This document shows, in pieces, positions 1 through 7,141 of a DNA stretch of 64,000 bases. The stretch comes from JAFDZO01 sp044226845 (GTDB lineage: Bacteria > Bacteroidota > Ignavibacteria > Tepidaquicellales > Tepidaquicellaceae). Within the stretch, counting starts at the first letter, position 1, and the number at the start of each line of letters is the position of its first letter. Both the position numbers and the translations under genes were made by a program. The stretch is taken from the NCBI GenBank assembly GCA_044226845.1, contig JBGAGG010000008.1, positions 62,001 to 126,000 of the forward strand, written 5' to 3'. A model generated the notes under the pieces. That model was not told the origin of the DNA, made no database searches, and saw only the letters and a list, made by a program, of their open reading frames with translations.

Positions 1-231
1 GCCTATTTCAAGGGATGAAGCAAATTTAAAATAGCCTGACTCAAACCCTATAGAGAAAAAAACATTTAATATGGCAATGTAAGCGAAAAGATTTGATATG
101 ATACCGTACTCTGAAGGCGGGAACTGATTTGTATAAAGCGGGACTAAAATGAAAGCAAGAAATCTCTGAATGACCGTGCTTGTTCCGTAAATGAGCGTAT
201 CTTTTGATAACGATTTAATCTTGTCTCGCAT
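1..231 (-). CDS. Polysaccharide flippase (Wzx/MATE-like), N-terminal fragment
   Basis: Reading the minus strand from an ATG at 229-231 gives 77 codons open to the window edge. The product begins MRDKIKSLSKDTLIYG and continues with STVIQRFLAFILVPLYTN, then FPPSEYGIISNLFAYIAI. This is the usual N-terminus of oligosaccharide/polysaccharide flippases: a short basic stretch, a first membrane helix with an LxPLYT-type sequence, then the 'EYG' turn and a second helix. Such proteins move lipid-linked sugar units across the inner membrane. Only the first two helices are present, so the subfamily and substrate cannot be told. It lies downstream of a minus-strand terminator, so it probably has its own promoter in 232-293. 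Confidence 0.75.
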   Translation of the reverse strand, partial: MRDKIKSLSKDTLIYGTSTVIQRFLAFILVPLYTNQFPPSEYGIISNLFAYIAILNVFFSIGFESGYFKFASSLEIG

Positions 232-293
232 TGTGAGATAAAATACTCAATTACAAAATTTTATGAAATGATAATAAGATTTTGGAATAAAAC

Positions 294-332
294 AAAAAAG
301 CCGTCCGGACAAAGTCGGGACGGCTTTTAAAA
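294..332 (-). terminator. Rho-independent terminator
   Basis: Perfect 7-bp stem GCCGTCC (300-306) / GGACGGC (318-324), followed on the minus strand by a run of T. It ends the transcription unit of the three small exported paralogues to its right. Confidence 0.85.
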
Positions 333-349
333 AAATAAGCTGAGTTAAA

Positions 350-763
350 TTACTTCCTGATGATTTCAATAAGAGCAGAAGCTACTGTTCTGTCTTTGCT
401 GTCAAGAAGAAATACTCTGTAAATTCCCGGCTTATCAAAGCTAAGGTCATCACTTGCGAAGTAAATATACTTCATATCAGGGCTGACTGTGTAAGGGAAT
501 TTTTTATAGTAATCAAATTTGTTAGTAGAATTGTTGAATTTATCGAACTGAATGTTACAGTCAGATAAGCCTAAAGCATAATCGCATTTTACCATAACAG
601 TTAAATAGCCTGTTGTGAATCTGTCGCTGATATCGATCTCACCTGATGAGCCGTAGCTTGAGCAGAAATACATTACAGGACCATTTTGAGCAAATGATTT
701 CTGGCTGGCACCGAATAAGATTACGATAGCCACCATGCAGAAAAATAGTTTAAGTTTTGACAT
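350..763 (-). CDS. Small exported protein, paralogue 1 of 3
   Basis: 137 residues. A signal peptide is visible (MSKLKLFFCMVAIVILFGAS...SFAQ). The mature part has the pattern YFCSSYGSSGEIDISDRFTTGYLTVMVK and ends in a strand-rich segment with PGIYRVFLLD. The same pattern (YFC-x-DY, SDRFTTG-[WY]-LTVMV, PG-[IT]-Y-[RK]-V) recurs in the next two genes, so the three are tandem duplicates. This copy is the most diverged. The all-beta look suggests a compact periplasmic or surface domain of Ig-like type, which is inference. No known family was recognised. It is the last gene before the terminator at 294-332. Confidence 0.75.
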   Translation of the reverse strand: MSKLKLFFCMVAIVILFGASQKSFAQNGPVMYFCSSYGSSGEIDISDRFTTGYLTVMVKCDYALGLSDCNIQFDKFNNSTNKFDYYKKFPYTVSPDMKYIYFASDDLSFDKPGIYRVFLLDSKDRTVASALIEIIRK

Positions 764-835
764 TTATTACCTTTCGTTTTGGTTTATGAAAAAAATTTTA
801 TTTATTAAATTCAATTGTATGAAAAAAGTTCCGAA

Positions 836-1261
836 TTATTTTGAAATAATTTCTACTTCGCCGCTGCAAAATGGAATTCCTTTAAGATCTTTCAAAGTAA
901 CTCTATAAATTCCGGGTGAAGTGAATTTCAAGTTTGATTTATCCTGAAAATATGCATAGTTCCAGTCTGCACCAATATCAAACGGAACCGTAGCAATTAC
1001 TTTTTCGGAAATCGTATTTCCATTTTTATCGGCAATTTGAGTAATCAGCAGCTCGACTTTTTCTGTTCCGAAAGGTTTATCGGTTCGGACCATAACAGTC
1101 AGCCAGCCGGTTGTAAATCTATCGCTGACGCCGATTTCTTTTGCATCTTTGTAGTCTTCGCAAAAATATAAACTGCCTCCGCTTTGCGAATAAGTTTTAC
1201 CGGTAGCACAGAAGAAAACCACTACTGCACAAAGTAAGAAATATATTTTTGCTTTAGACAT
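836..1261 (-). CDS. Small exported protein, paralogue 2 of 3
   Basis: 141 residues with a signal peptide (MSKAKIYFLLCAVVVFFCAT...TYSQ). The mature part is very close to the lipoprotein encoded just upstream: both share YFCEDYK, a VSDRFTTGWLTVMVRT block, the DxxYFQDKS segment and a PGxYxVT...GxPxCSGEVE end. Two cysteines, one in YFCEDY and one in the C-terminal CSGEVE, are shared with paralogue 3 and could form a disulfide. The gap to the upstream paralogue is 10 bp and to the downstream one 72 bp, so the three are likely one transcript. Function is unknown. Confidence 0.75.
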   Translation of the reverse strand: MSKAKIYFLLCAVVVFFCATGKTYSQSGGSLYFCEDYKDAKEIGVSDRFTTGWLTVMVRTDKPFGTEKVELLITQIADKNGNTISEKVIATVPFDIGADWNYAYFQDKSNLKFTSPGIYRVTLKDLKGIPFCSGEVEIISK

Positions 1262-1271
1262 GGCGTTAAAA

Positions 1272-1805
1272 TTATTTTGTTACTTCAACTTCACCGCTGC
1301 AGATAGGTGTTCCGTCAACTTTTTGCATGGTAACTTTATAAGTACCGGGTGAAGAGAATTTTAATCTGGATTTATCCTGAAAGTATGTATAATCCCAGTC
1401 TGCTTGTACATCGAAAGGAACTGTATCAACTATTTTTTCACTGATTTTATCACCGTTAGCATCTTTGATTTTTGTCATTCTGAGCTCAACTTTACCGACA
1501 CCTAATGGTTTTTCAGTTCTGACCATAACAGTTAACCAGCCGGTTGTGAATCTGTCGCTAACACCAACTTCTTTACCATTTTTATAGTCTTCACAGAAGT
1601 AAAGCTTGCTGCCTGCTGTTTCTTCTTTTCCTGAAGACTCTTTCTTTGTGTCTTCTTTTGTAGTTTCTTTAGTGGTTTCTTCTTTTTTCTCAGTCTTTTC
1701 TTTTTCTTTGTCAGCCATTTCTTTCACTTTACTGCAAGCCGTCAATAAAGTAAAGCTTACTACAATTGCCAGTATAAATTTCAAATTGTAAAAGGTGTTT
1801 TTCAT
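1272..1805 (-). CDS. Lipoprotein with Lys/Glu/Thr linker, paralogue 3 of 3
   Basis: 177 residues. The N-terminus has a lipobox (LLTACSK), so the protein should be lipid-anchored, unlike its two soluble-looking paralogues. A highly charged stretch of about 45 residues made of repeated KEKTEKKEETTKE-like units follows, a flexible spacer that would hold the domain away from the membrane. The C-terminal 100 residues are the same domain as in paralogue 2 (YFCEDYKNGKE, SDRFTTGWLTVMVRT, CSGEVEV). It is the first gene of the trio. The sequence just before the ATG contains the TTAACCTAAA motif (1816-1825) also found before several T9SS genes. Function is unknown. Confidence 0.75.
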   Translation of the reverse strand: MKNTFYNLKFILAIVVSFTLLTACSKVKEMADKEKEKTEKKEETTKETTKEDTKKESSGKEETAGSKLYFCEDYKNGKEVGVSDRFTTGWLTVMVRTEKPLGVGKVELRMTKIKDANGDKISEKIVDTVPFDVQADWDYTYFQDKSRLKFSSPGTYKVTMQKVDGTPICSGEVEVTK

Positions 1806-1888
1806 ATGTGAAATTTTTAGGTTAATATTGGTTTAAAATACGCTTATATAGGCTGATTTTCAAGTTATAATGAGAATAATTGGAAATC

Positions 1889-2749
1889 CTAATTTATAAA
1901 GTCTAATGATATATCCAGTGATTTAGCCGAATGGGTTAAAGCTCCTATAGAAATAAAATCAATACCTTTGATTTTAGTATAGCGTGAAATTGTATCCATA
2001 TTTATACCGCCGGAAATTTCTATTTTAAAATTGCCATCAACAATCTTAACTGCTTCCTTAACATTCTCTATGGAAAAATTATCAAGCATTATTATATCAA
2101 CAATCCCCTTTCCAAGCGTACAGACAATCATCAATTCAAAAAGGTCTTTTACTTCTATCTCAACTTTGAAATCCTTCTTTATTAAGGCAAGTCTTTCCAG
2201 TGTATTTTCGATGCCGCCGTTTGCTTCAATATGGTTATCCTTTATCAGCATCATATCATACAGACCGGTTCTGTGATTTGTACCTCCGCCAACCTTAACA
2301 GCGAGCTTTTCAAACAATCTGAAATTCGGAGTAGTCTTTCTTGTATCAAGAATTTTAATCTTACTGTTATTAAGTTTCTTTGTAAATGAATTCGTAACTG
2401 TAGATATACCGCTCATTCTCTGAAGTATGTTTAATGCAGTGCGCTCCCCTTTTAATAATGTTCTTGTGCTGCCTTTTATTTCACCTATGACAGTTCCTTT
2501 TTTTAGTTTGTCTCCGTCCTTAACGAAAAATTTAATCTTAGTCTTTTTATCAATTGAATCAAATACAGCCTTGAAAATTTTTAATCCCGATATAATGCCC
2601 TCTTCCTTCAATAGAATATTTGCAGTTGATATATTCTTCGAAGGGATTAAATTATCGGTGGTAATATCTCCCGTTCCTATATCTTCTTTCAGTGCCATTT
2701 TTATCAAACGGCATGCTTCTTTGAAATCAAAATTTTTATAATAATCCAT
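1889..2749 (-). CDS. nadC: Nicotinate-nucleotide pyrophosphorylase (carboxylating)
   Basis: 286 residues, normal length for NadC (quinolinate phosphoribosyltransferase). It converts quinolinate and PRPP to nicotinate mononucleotide, the step that commits quinolinate to NAD synthesis. Family motifs seen in order: EDIGTGDITT near the N-terminus, KGERTALNILQRMSGIST, LDTRKTTPNFR, VGGGTNHRTGLYDMMLIKDNH, IMLDN and EISGGI near the C-terminus. These include the basic residues that hold quinolinate and PRPP. Its ATG overlaps the stop of the Trm112-like gene (TAATG), so translation is probably coupled. It is the last gene of the minus-strand operon starting near 5304. nadA and nadB are not in the window. 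Confidence 0.95.
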   Translation of the reverse strand: MDYYKNFDFKEACRLIKMALKEDIGTGDITTDNLIPSKNISTANILLKEEGIISGLKIFKAVFDSIDKKTKIKFFVKDGDKLKKGTVIGEIKGSTRTLLKGERTALNILQRMSGISTVTNSFTKKLNNSKIKILDTRKTTPNFRLFEKLAVKVGGGTNHRTGLYDMMLIKDNHIEANGGIENTLERLALIKKDFKVEIEVKDLFELMIVCTLGKGIVDIIMLDNFSIENVKEAVKIVDGNFKIEISGGINMDTISRYTKIKGIDFISIGALTHSAKSLDISLDFIN

Positions 2750-2919
2750 TAGTTGTTTTTAGTTTCGCTTTCAGTAATTCGCTCTTCGGGAATTAAGTTT
2801 GGTATTCCGTTTGTTACTCTGTACTTTGCACTGCATTTTGTGCATTCCCAGTATTCGTTTTTATCCATTAGAGGTGCTTTATCAACCGGGCATACAATAA
2901 ACTCTACAATTTTTTCCAT
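2749..2919 (-). CDS. Trm112/YcaR-like zinc-ribbon protein, 56 residues
   Basis: This short gene reads MEKIVEFIVCPVDKAPL, then YWECTKCSAKYRVTNG and IPNLIPEERI. The CPxxKxPL start, the CxxC pair and the terminal IPxLxPEEA/RI sequence are the signature of the Trm112/UPF0434 (YcaR) family. In eukaryotes and archaea these are zinc-binding activator subunits of methyltransferases; the role of the free bacterial form is less clear. Three cysteines (one in VCP, two in CTKC) are visible. Stop/start overlaps of TAATG type occur at both ends, with the thioesterase gene upstream and nadC downstream. That supports it as a real, translationally coupled gene. Confidence 0.85.
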   Translation of the reverse strand: MEKIVEFIVCPVDKAPLMDKNEYWECTKCSAKYRVTNGIPNLIPEERITESETKNN

Positions 2920-3332
2920 TACTTATTCTTATTAATATGAGATTTTACAAGTTCAACAAATTTTTCCGGCGGTCGGGTCGGGCGGATTGTTTTCAGATTT
3001 ATAAACCCGAGTATTGTATAACCTTTTGCTATCAGTCTTTCTTCTACAAATAATTCATAATGGATTTTAACCTTCACTCCCGGCACTTCATCCATGAACG
3101 CTTTTATGCGGACAACATCATCGTACTTTGCAGTGGAAATATATTTGCAGTAAGATTCCACCACTGATAATCCGTAACCTTCTTTTTCAAGTTCAGTATA
3201 TGCGTAGCCCATTTCACGCATAAGGTTATTTCTGCCTGCTTCAAAAAATTCGAAGTACCGGACGTTATTCATTATTCCCATTACATCTGTCTGGGCATAT
3301 AAAACTCTTAGTGTTGTTTCTGCTGATACCAT
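2919..3332 (-). CDS. Acyl-CoA thioesterase, 4HBT hotdog family
   Basis: 137 residues. The N-terminal LRVLYAQTDVMGIMNNVRYFEFFEAGR contains the YxxTDxMGxxxNxxYxxxxExxR pattern of YbgC/FadM-type hotdog thioesterases, including the active-site Asp. These hydrolyse acyl-CoA or acyl-ACP esters as homotetramers in the cytosol. The rest (DDVVRIKAFMDEVPGVKVKIHYEL) fits the central hotdog strands. It sits between a TonB-like gene (1-bp gap) and the Trm112-like gene (overlap), so it belongs to the same operon. The acyl substrate cannot be inferred. Confidence 0.85.
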   Translation of the reverse strand: MVSAETTLRVLYAQTDVMGIMNNVRYFEFFEAGRNNLMREMGYAYTELEKEGYGLSVVESYCKYISTAKYDDVVRIKAFMDEVPGVKVKIHYELFVEERLIAKGYTILGFINLKTIRPTRPPEKFVELVKSHINKNK

Positions 3333-3333
3333 A

Positions 3334-3903
3334 TTATTTCTTTTTTCTTTTTCTCATATAGAGTACAACTAAAACTATTGCTATAAATGGCGATAAAAAT
3401 ATAAATAATGTCCAAGTTGTTAATCCGGAATTTACATCAAGAATCGAAAATCCTTTTTTATGAAATGTCTCTCTATTATTACTGGAATCAGTTCTTGCGG
3501 AATCAGTTCTTACGGAATCAGTTTTTCCCGAGAGTGAAAATTTAAACGGTACAAGTACATAACATCTAATTGGTTTATTATCATGATGTGCAGGAGAAAA
3601 CTTCAGCTTTAAACAGGCGTTTTTCACTACTTCATAAAACACAGCATCACCTTTTATCTCATCAATTTTCTTTACATCTCCATTTTCATCTATGAAAAGT
3701 CTCGCTTTGACTGAGCCTTCTATTCTATTTATTTTAGCTGAATCAGGATATACGATTTGTTCTCTGACTTGTTTGATATTAAGTGCTATTGGGGGCTTAT
3801 TATTAGTCCCGGTATATTCTTCTTCTATTTTAAACTCAGGAATATCCTGTGCAATCCCTCTCAAAGAAACTAAAAGAAATATTAATACAAGCAGACCTTT
3901 CAT
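3334..3903 (-). CDS. TonB C-terminal-domain protein with C-terminal membrane anchor
   Basis: 189 residues. A signal peptide (MKGLLVLIFLLVSLRGIAQ) is followed by a TonB/energy-transducer C-terminal domain: IVYPDSAKINRIEGSVKARLF, IDENGDVKKIDEIKGD and ACLKLKFSPAHHDNKPIRCYVLVPFKF. The YP..A...I.G.V...F.I...G.V pattern is typical. The arrangement is inverted from classic TonB: the domain follows the signal sequence, then comes a Ser/Thr/Asp-rich linker with repeated DSxRTDS units, and a single membrane helix (WTLFIFLSPFIAIVLVVLYM) with a basic tail ends the protein. It may be an accessory transducer or an unrelated envelope protein using the fold. The gap to the upstream oxidase gene is 3 bp. Confidence 0.75.
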   Translation of the reverse strand: MKGLLVLIFLLVSLRGIAQDIPEFKIEEEYTGTNNKPPIALNIKQVREQIVYPDSAKINRIEGSVKARLFIDENGDVKKIDEIKGDAVFYEVVKNACLKLKFSPAHHDNKPIRCYVLVPFKFSLSGKTDSVRTDSARTDSSNNRETFHKKGFSILDVNSGLTTWTLFIFLSPFIAIVLVVLYMRKRKKK

Positions 3904-3906
3904 TTC

Positions 3907-5304
3907 TTAATCTTTAAAAATCTTTCCGGGGTTCATTATTCCGTTCGGATCAAAAACTTTTTTAATTTCTCTCATCAGATTCATCTCATTTTCTTTGATA
4001 GCTATATCAAGATAGTTTTTCTGCGAGTAACCTATACCATGCTCACCTGAAATTGTGCCGCCTAATGAAACAGTCAGCTCAAATATTTTTCTTATGGCAG
4101 GGTCAATATTCTTTTCCCAGGTTTCATTATCTGTTTTATCTTTTAGGATATTCACATGAACATTGCCGTCCCCTGCATGTCCGTAACAAATAGAAGTTAT
4201 TTTATACTCGGCACAAATTTCTTTCACACCTTTTATTAATGCAGGCATATTCGCTCTCGGTACTACAGTATCTTCTTCTTTATAAATAGAAATCGATTTC
4301 ACGGCTTCTCCGATGCATCTTCTTAAAGCCCAAAGCTCTGCCATTTTATTGCTGTCTTCAGCCATTACAATATCGAATGCCCCGGCATCTGAAACAACCT
4401 CTGCAATTTTTTCTATATCCTTATCTAAAGCTTCTTCATAATTTCCATCAACTTCAATTAGCAGCTGAGCCTCAGCATGAGAATTGGGAAATTCTTTACC
4501 GAGCTGTCTTTTAGCTGCTTCGATTGCGCTCTTCTCCATCATTTCCAATGCTGAGGGAATAATCCCAGCCTGAAAAATCTTTGCAACTGACGAAGCGCAT
4601 TCATCAATTGAATTATAAGCTACAAGAATTACTTTCTTCTTTGCCGGCAAAGGTAAAAGCTTGAAATAGATCTTTGTTATAATACCAAGTGTTCCTTCGC
4701 TGCCTATTATTAACTGAGTAAGATTATATCCTGTAGAATTTTTTAAAACCCTGGCCCCCGTATTAATAACTTCACCTGCTGCCGTTACGAATTCCAAAGC
4801 TAAAACATAATCTTTAGTTACACCGTATTTAACTGCTTTCGGACCGCCGGAACACTCAGCAAGATTACCGCCGAGAAAACAACTTCCTCGGGAAGCAGGG
4901 TCAGGCGGATAGAATAAGTTTCTTTTCTCGCACTCTTCCTGAAATATCTGCGTTATTACACCGGGCTCAACTACTGCCTGAAAATTTGCTTCATCAATTT
5001 CAATTATGCTTTTAAATCGTTCCATCGATAAACATATTCCGCCGAATATCGGCAATGCTCCGCCGGAAAGACCGGTTCCGCCGCCGCGGGGAACAACCGG
5101 AATACTATACTTGTTAGCTAATTTTATTATTTGCGATACTTCGTTGGTGTTTTCCGGTTTTACTATAACTTCAGGCGGAAATGAAAAATCTTCGGTATAA
5201 TCGTGGGAATAATTCTGAACAGAATCTGAATCGATAAAAACCCATTCATCTTTTACAATGGACTTTAATTCGGATAAAATTTCAGTCGTGACTTTATTAA
5301 ACAT
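3907..5304 (-). CDS. glcD: FAD-linked oxidase, glycolate oxidase GlcD / D-lactate dehydrogenase-like
   Basis: 465 residues, the usual size of GlcD-type flavoproteins that oxidise 2-hydroxy acids such as glycolate or D-lactate. The FAD_binding_4 domain covers roughly residues 40-220, with PPEVIVKPENTNEV, VPRGGGTGLSGGA and GTLGIITKIYFKLLPLP. The FAD-oxidase C-terminal domain follows, with CYGHAGDGNVHVNIL and GTISGEHGIGYSQKNYL supplying the histidine-rich active-site segment. It ends in the usual FDPNGIMNPGKIF. It is first in a five-gene minus-strand operon. No glcE or glcF subunit is nearby, so a stand-alone D-lactate or 2-hydroxyglutarate dehydrogenase role is equally possible. Confidence 0.9.
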   Translation of the reverse strand: MFNKVTTEILSELKSIVKDEWVFIDSDSVQNYSHDYTEDFSFPPEVIVKPENTNEVSQIIKLANKYSIPVVPRGGGTGLSGGALPIFGGICLSMERFKSIIEIDEANFQAVVEPGVITQIFQEECEKRNLFYPPDPASRGSCFLGGNLAECSGGPKAVKYGVTKDYVLALEFVTAAGEVINTGARVLKNSTGYNLTQLIIGSEGTLGIITKIYFKLLPLPAKKKVILVAYNSIDECASSVAKIFQAGIIPSALEMMEKSAIEAAKRQLGKEFPNSHAEAQLLIEVDGNYEEALDKDIEKIAEVVSDAGAFDIVMAEDSNKMAELWALRRCIGEAVKSISIYKEEDTVVPRANMPALIKGVKEICAEYKITSICYGHAGDGNVHVNILKDKTDNETWEKNIDPAIRKIFELTVSLGGTISGEHGIGYSQKNYLDIAIKENEMNLMREIKKVFDPNGIMNPGKIFKD

Positions 5305-5414
5305 ATTTAAAAATACCGAAATAAAAAGAAAATTTTAGGCTAAAAATGTTTTCTTATATTTAGATCAAATTGGGTTTTTATTTTCAACATATAAAAGTAA
5401 TTTAGGATATTATC

Positions 5415-6716
5415 GTGTCTAATAAAAAACTTTTCTATATAATTTTCTTTGTCGTATTCTCGGCTAATATTTTTAATACAAATATTACTGCCTGGGATTC
5501 CAGATGGACAATTCATACTGCATACAGTTTGATATATGAAAGAAATATTGATCTGGATGAATATTCGCATCTCTTTCAAAAAAATGAAAACTACGGAATA
5601 TGGAAAGGCACAGAACACGTATATAATTACTTCCCTATTGGTGTTTCAATAATTGCGCTTCCTTTCGTATTTGTCGGTGAGTATGTTTTTGAACTTGCCC
5701 TCGTAATAAATCCTGATCTGAAAACCAAACTGCAGGAAAAGGGATTTACTTTAATAAACGTCACTAACTATTATTACGTAGTTGAGTATTTCATTGCATC
5801 TCTTATAGTAGCAATTTGCGCATGCCTTACCTTTTTAATTGCCAGAAGATATCTGAATGTAAATCAGGCATTGGTTCTTACTTTTGTATTTGCATTCTGC
5901 ACTTCACTCTGGTCAGTTGCCGGCAGAGCTTTATGGATGCACGGACCTTTGATGTTATGCTTATTGATTACAATTTATTTGCTCACTAAAGAAGAGATTA
6001 GTGTAAAGAATGTTATATCACTGGGAATGCTGCTTGCATTCTCATTTATCATTCGTCCCACAGGCTTAATATTTTTCAGCTGCATTTTATTGTACTTCTT
6101 TCTTGTTAACAAACGTTATGCGATTATATATTTATCATCGGGACTTGTAATCTTTGTTTTCTTCTTTATTCTAAACTATTCTATTTACGGGACACTATTT
6201 TCTCCATACTATCAGTACTACGTAAATATTTTATCCGGCACAGGTTACCCTAATTTTTTTGAAGCTTTGGCAGGTAATTTATTCAGTCCGGGTAAAGGCT
6301 TGCTTATATTCTCACCTGTTTTGATTTTTTCCGCAATAGGATTGTATATAAAAATTAAACGAAAGGAATTTTCAAAGCTGGATTTTTCCCTTCTTCTGAT
6401 ATTTGTTTCATACTATATCGCTATCTCATTAGTAACTAAATGGTGGGATGGATGGTCTTACGGACCGAGATACATTTCCGATGCTTTGCCGGTGCTTATT
6501 TTCTTTATGATACCTTACCTTCAGCATTCTGAATTCTTCAAACAGAAAAAAACTTTAAGCTTTGTATTCATAATCTTACTTCTTATAAGTTTCTTTATTC
6601 ACACAAAAGGAGCGCTAAGCACAAAAGTTTGGGTAGAATGGAACAGCAAGCCCGAAGACGTAGACAACCGACCTGAAAGAATGTGGGATTGGAAAGACCC
6701 TCCTTTCCTGAGATAA
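5415..6716 (+). CDS. Multi-pass membrane protein, GT39/PMT-like glycosyltransferase
   Basis: 433 residues, about ten hydrophobic segments. After the first helix comes AWDSRWTIHTAYSLIYERNIDLDEY, where an acidic/aromatic loop follows TM1. This is the layout of GT-C fold glycosyltransferases of the dolichyl-phosphate-mannose or ArnT type, which use a polyprenyl-phosphate sugar on the outer face of the inner membrane. Other loops carry RALWMHGPL and WWDGWSYGPRYISDALPVL, a pattern seen in many uncharacterised Bacteroidetes-type membrane proteins. The start is GTG; no better in-frame ATG lies near. The 3' end is only 2 bp from the convergent response-regulator gene, with no terminator between. Substrate unknown. 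Confidence 0.7.
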   Translation: MSNKKLFYIIFFVVFSANIFNTNITAWDSRWTIHTAYSLIYERNIDLDEYSHLFQKNENYGIWKGTEHVYNYFPIGVSIIALPFVFVGEYVFELALVINPDLKTKLQEKGFTLINVTNYYYVVEYFIASLIVAICACLTFLIARRYLNVNQALVLTFVFAFCTSLWSVAGRALWMHGPLMLCLLITIYLLTKEEISVKNVISLGMLLAFSFIIRPTGLIFFSCILLYFFLVNKRYAIIYLSSGLVIFVFFFILNYSIYGTLFSPYYQYYVNILSGTGYPNFFEALAGNLFSPGKGLLIFSPVLIFSAIGLYIKIKRKEFSKLDFSLLLIFVSYYIAISLVTKWWDGWSYGPRYISDALPVLIFFMIPYLQHSEFFKQKKTLSFVFIILLLISFFIHTKGALSTKVWVEWNSKPEDVDNRPERMWDWKDPPFLR

Positions 6717-6718
6717 TT

Positions 6719-7129
6719 CTATTTATAACTCTCTTCCAAAATCTTAGTATATATATCTCTTCCTACCGGTTTTACTAAAAAATCTTTTATCTGATTATAC
6801 GACTTAGCTTTCTTTTTATCATACAGGCTTATAGATGATGAGAGTATATAAATTTTAATTTGTTTTGCGTAGCTTATCCGTAAATTAGAATACTCCTGCA
6901 AAAACTGCCAACCGTCCATAAAAGGCATTTGTATATCAAGGAAAATAACGTCCGGCAAGGATTCCGGTTTGTCAAAGTTGTTTTGAAGATATTCAAGAAG
7001 AGACAAACCATTCTCAAACTGCAAAAGGGAGTCAATTACATTTAATGATCTTAATATCTTCCCCGTAATGAACTGAAAAACCTTGTCATCATCTACCAAG
7101 CCCACAATAACAGATTTACCGTTAATCAT
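6719..7129 (-). CDS. Response regulator, receiver domain only
   Basis: 136 residues forming one CheY-like receiver domain and nothing else. The acidic cluster DDD is at residues 13-15, the phosphorylated aspartate is D65 in VIFLDIQMPFMDGWQF, and the conserved lysine lies in DFLVKPVG. The switch Ser/Thr falls in ILSSS. With no output domain it probably works through protein contact or as a phosphorelay intermediate. It starts 12 bp after the stop of the histidine kinase gene, so the two are a likely cognate pair. Confidence 0.9.
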   Translation of the reverse strand: MINGKSVIVGLVDDDKVFQFITGKILRSLNVIDSLLQFENGLSLLEYLQNNFDKPESLPDVIFLDIQMPFMDGWQFLQEYSNLRISYAKQIKIYILSSSISLYDKKKAKSYNQIKDFLVKPVGRDIYTKILEESYK

Positions 7130-7141
7130 TTAACAACTCAA

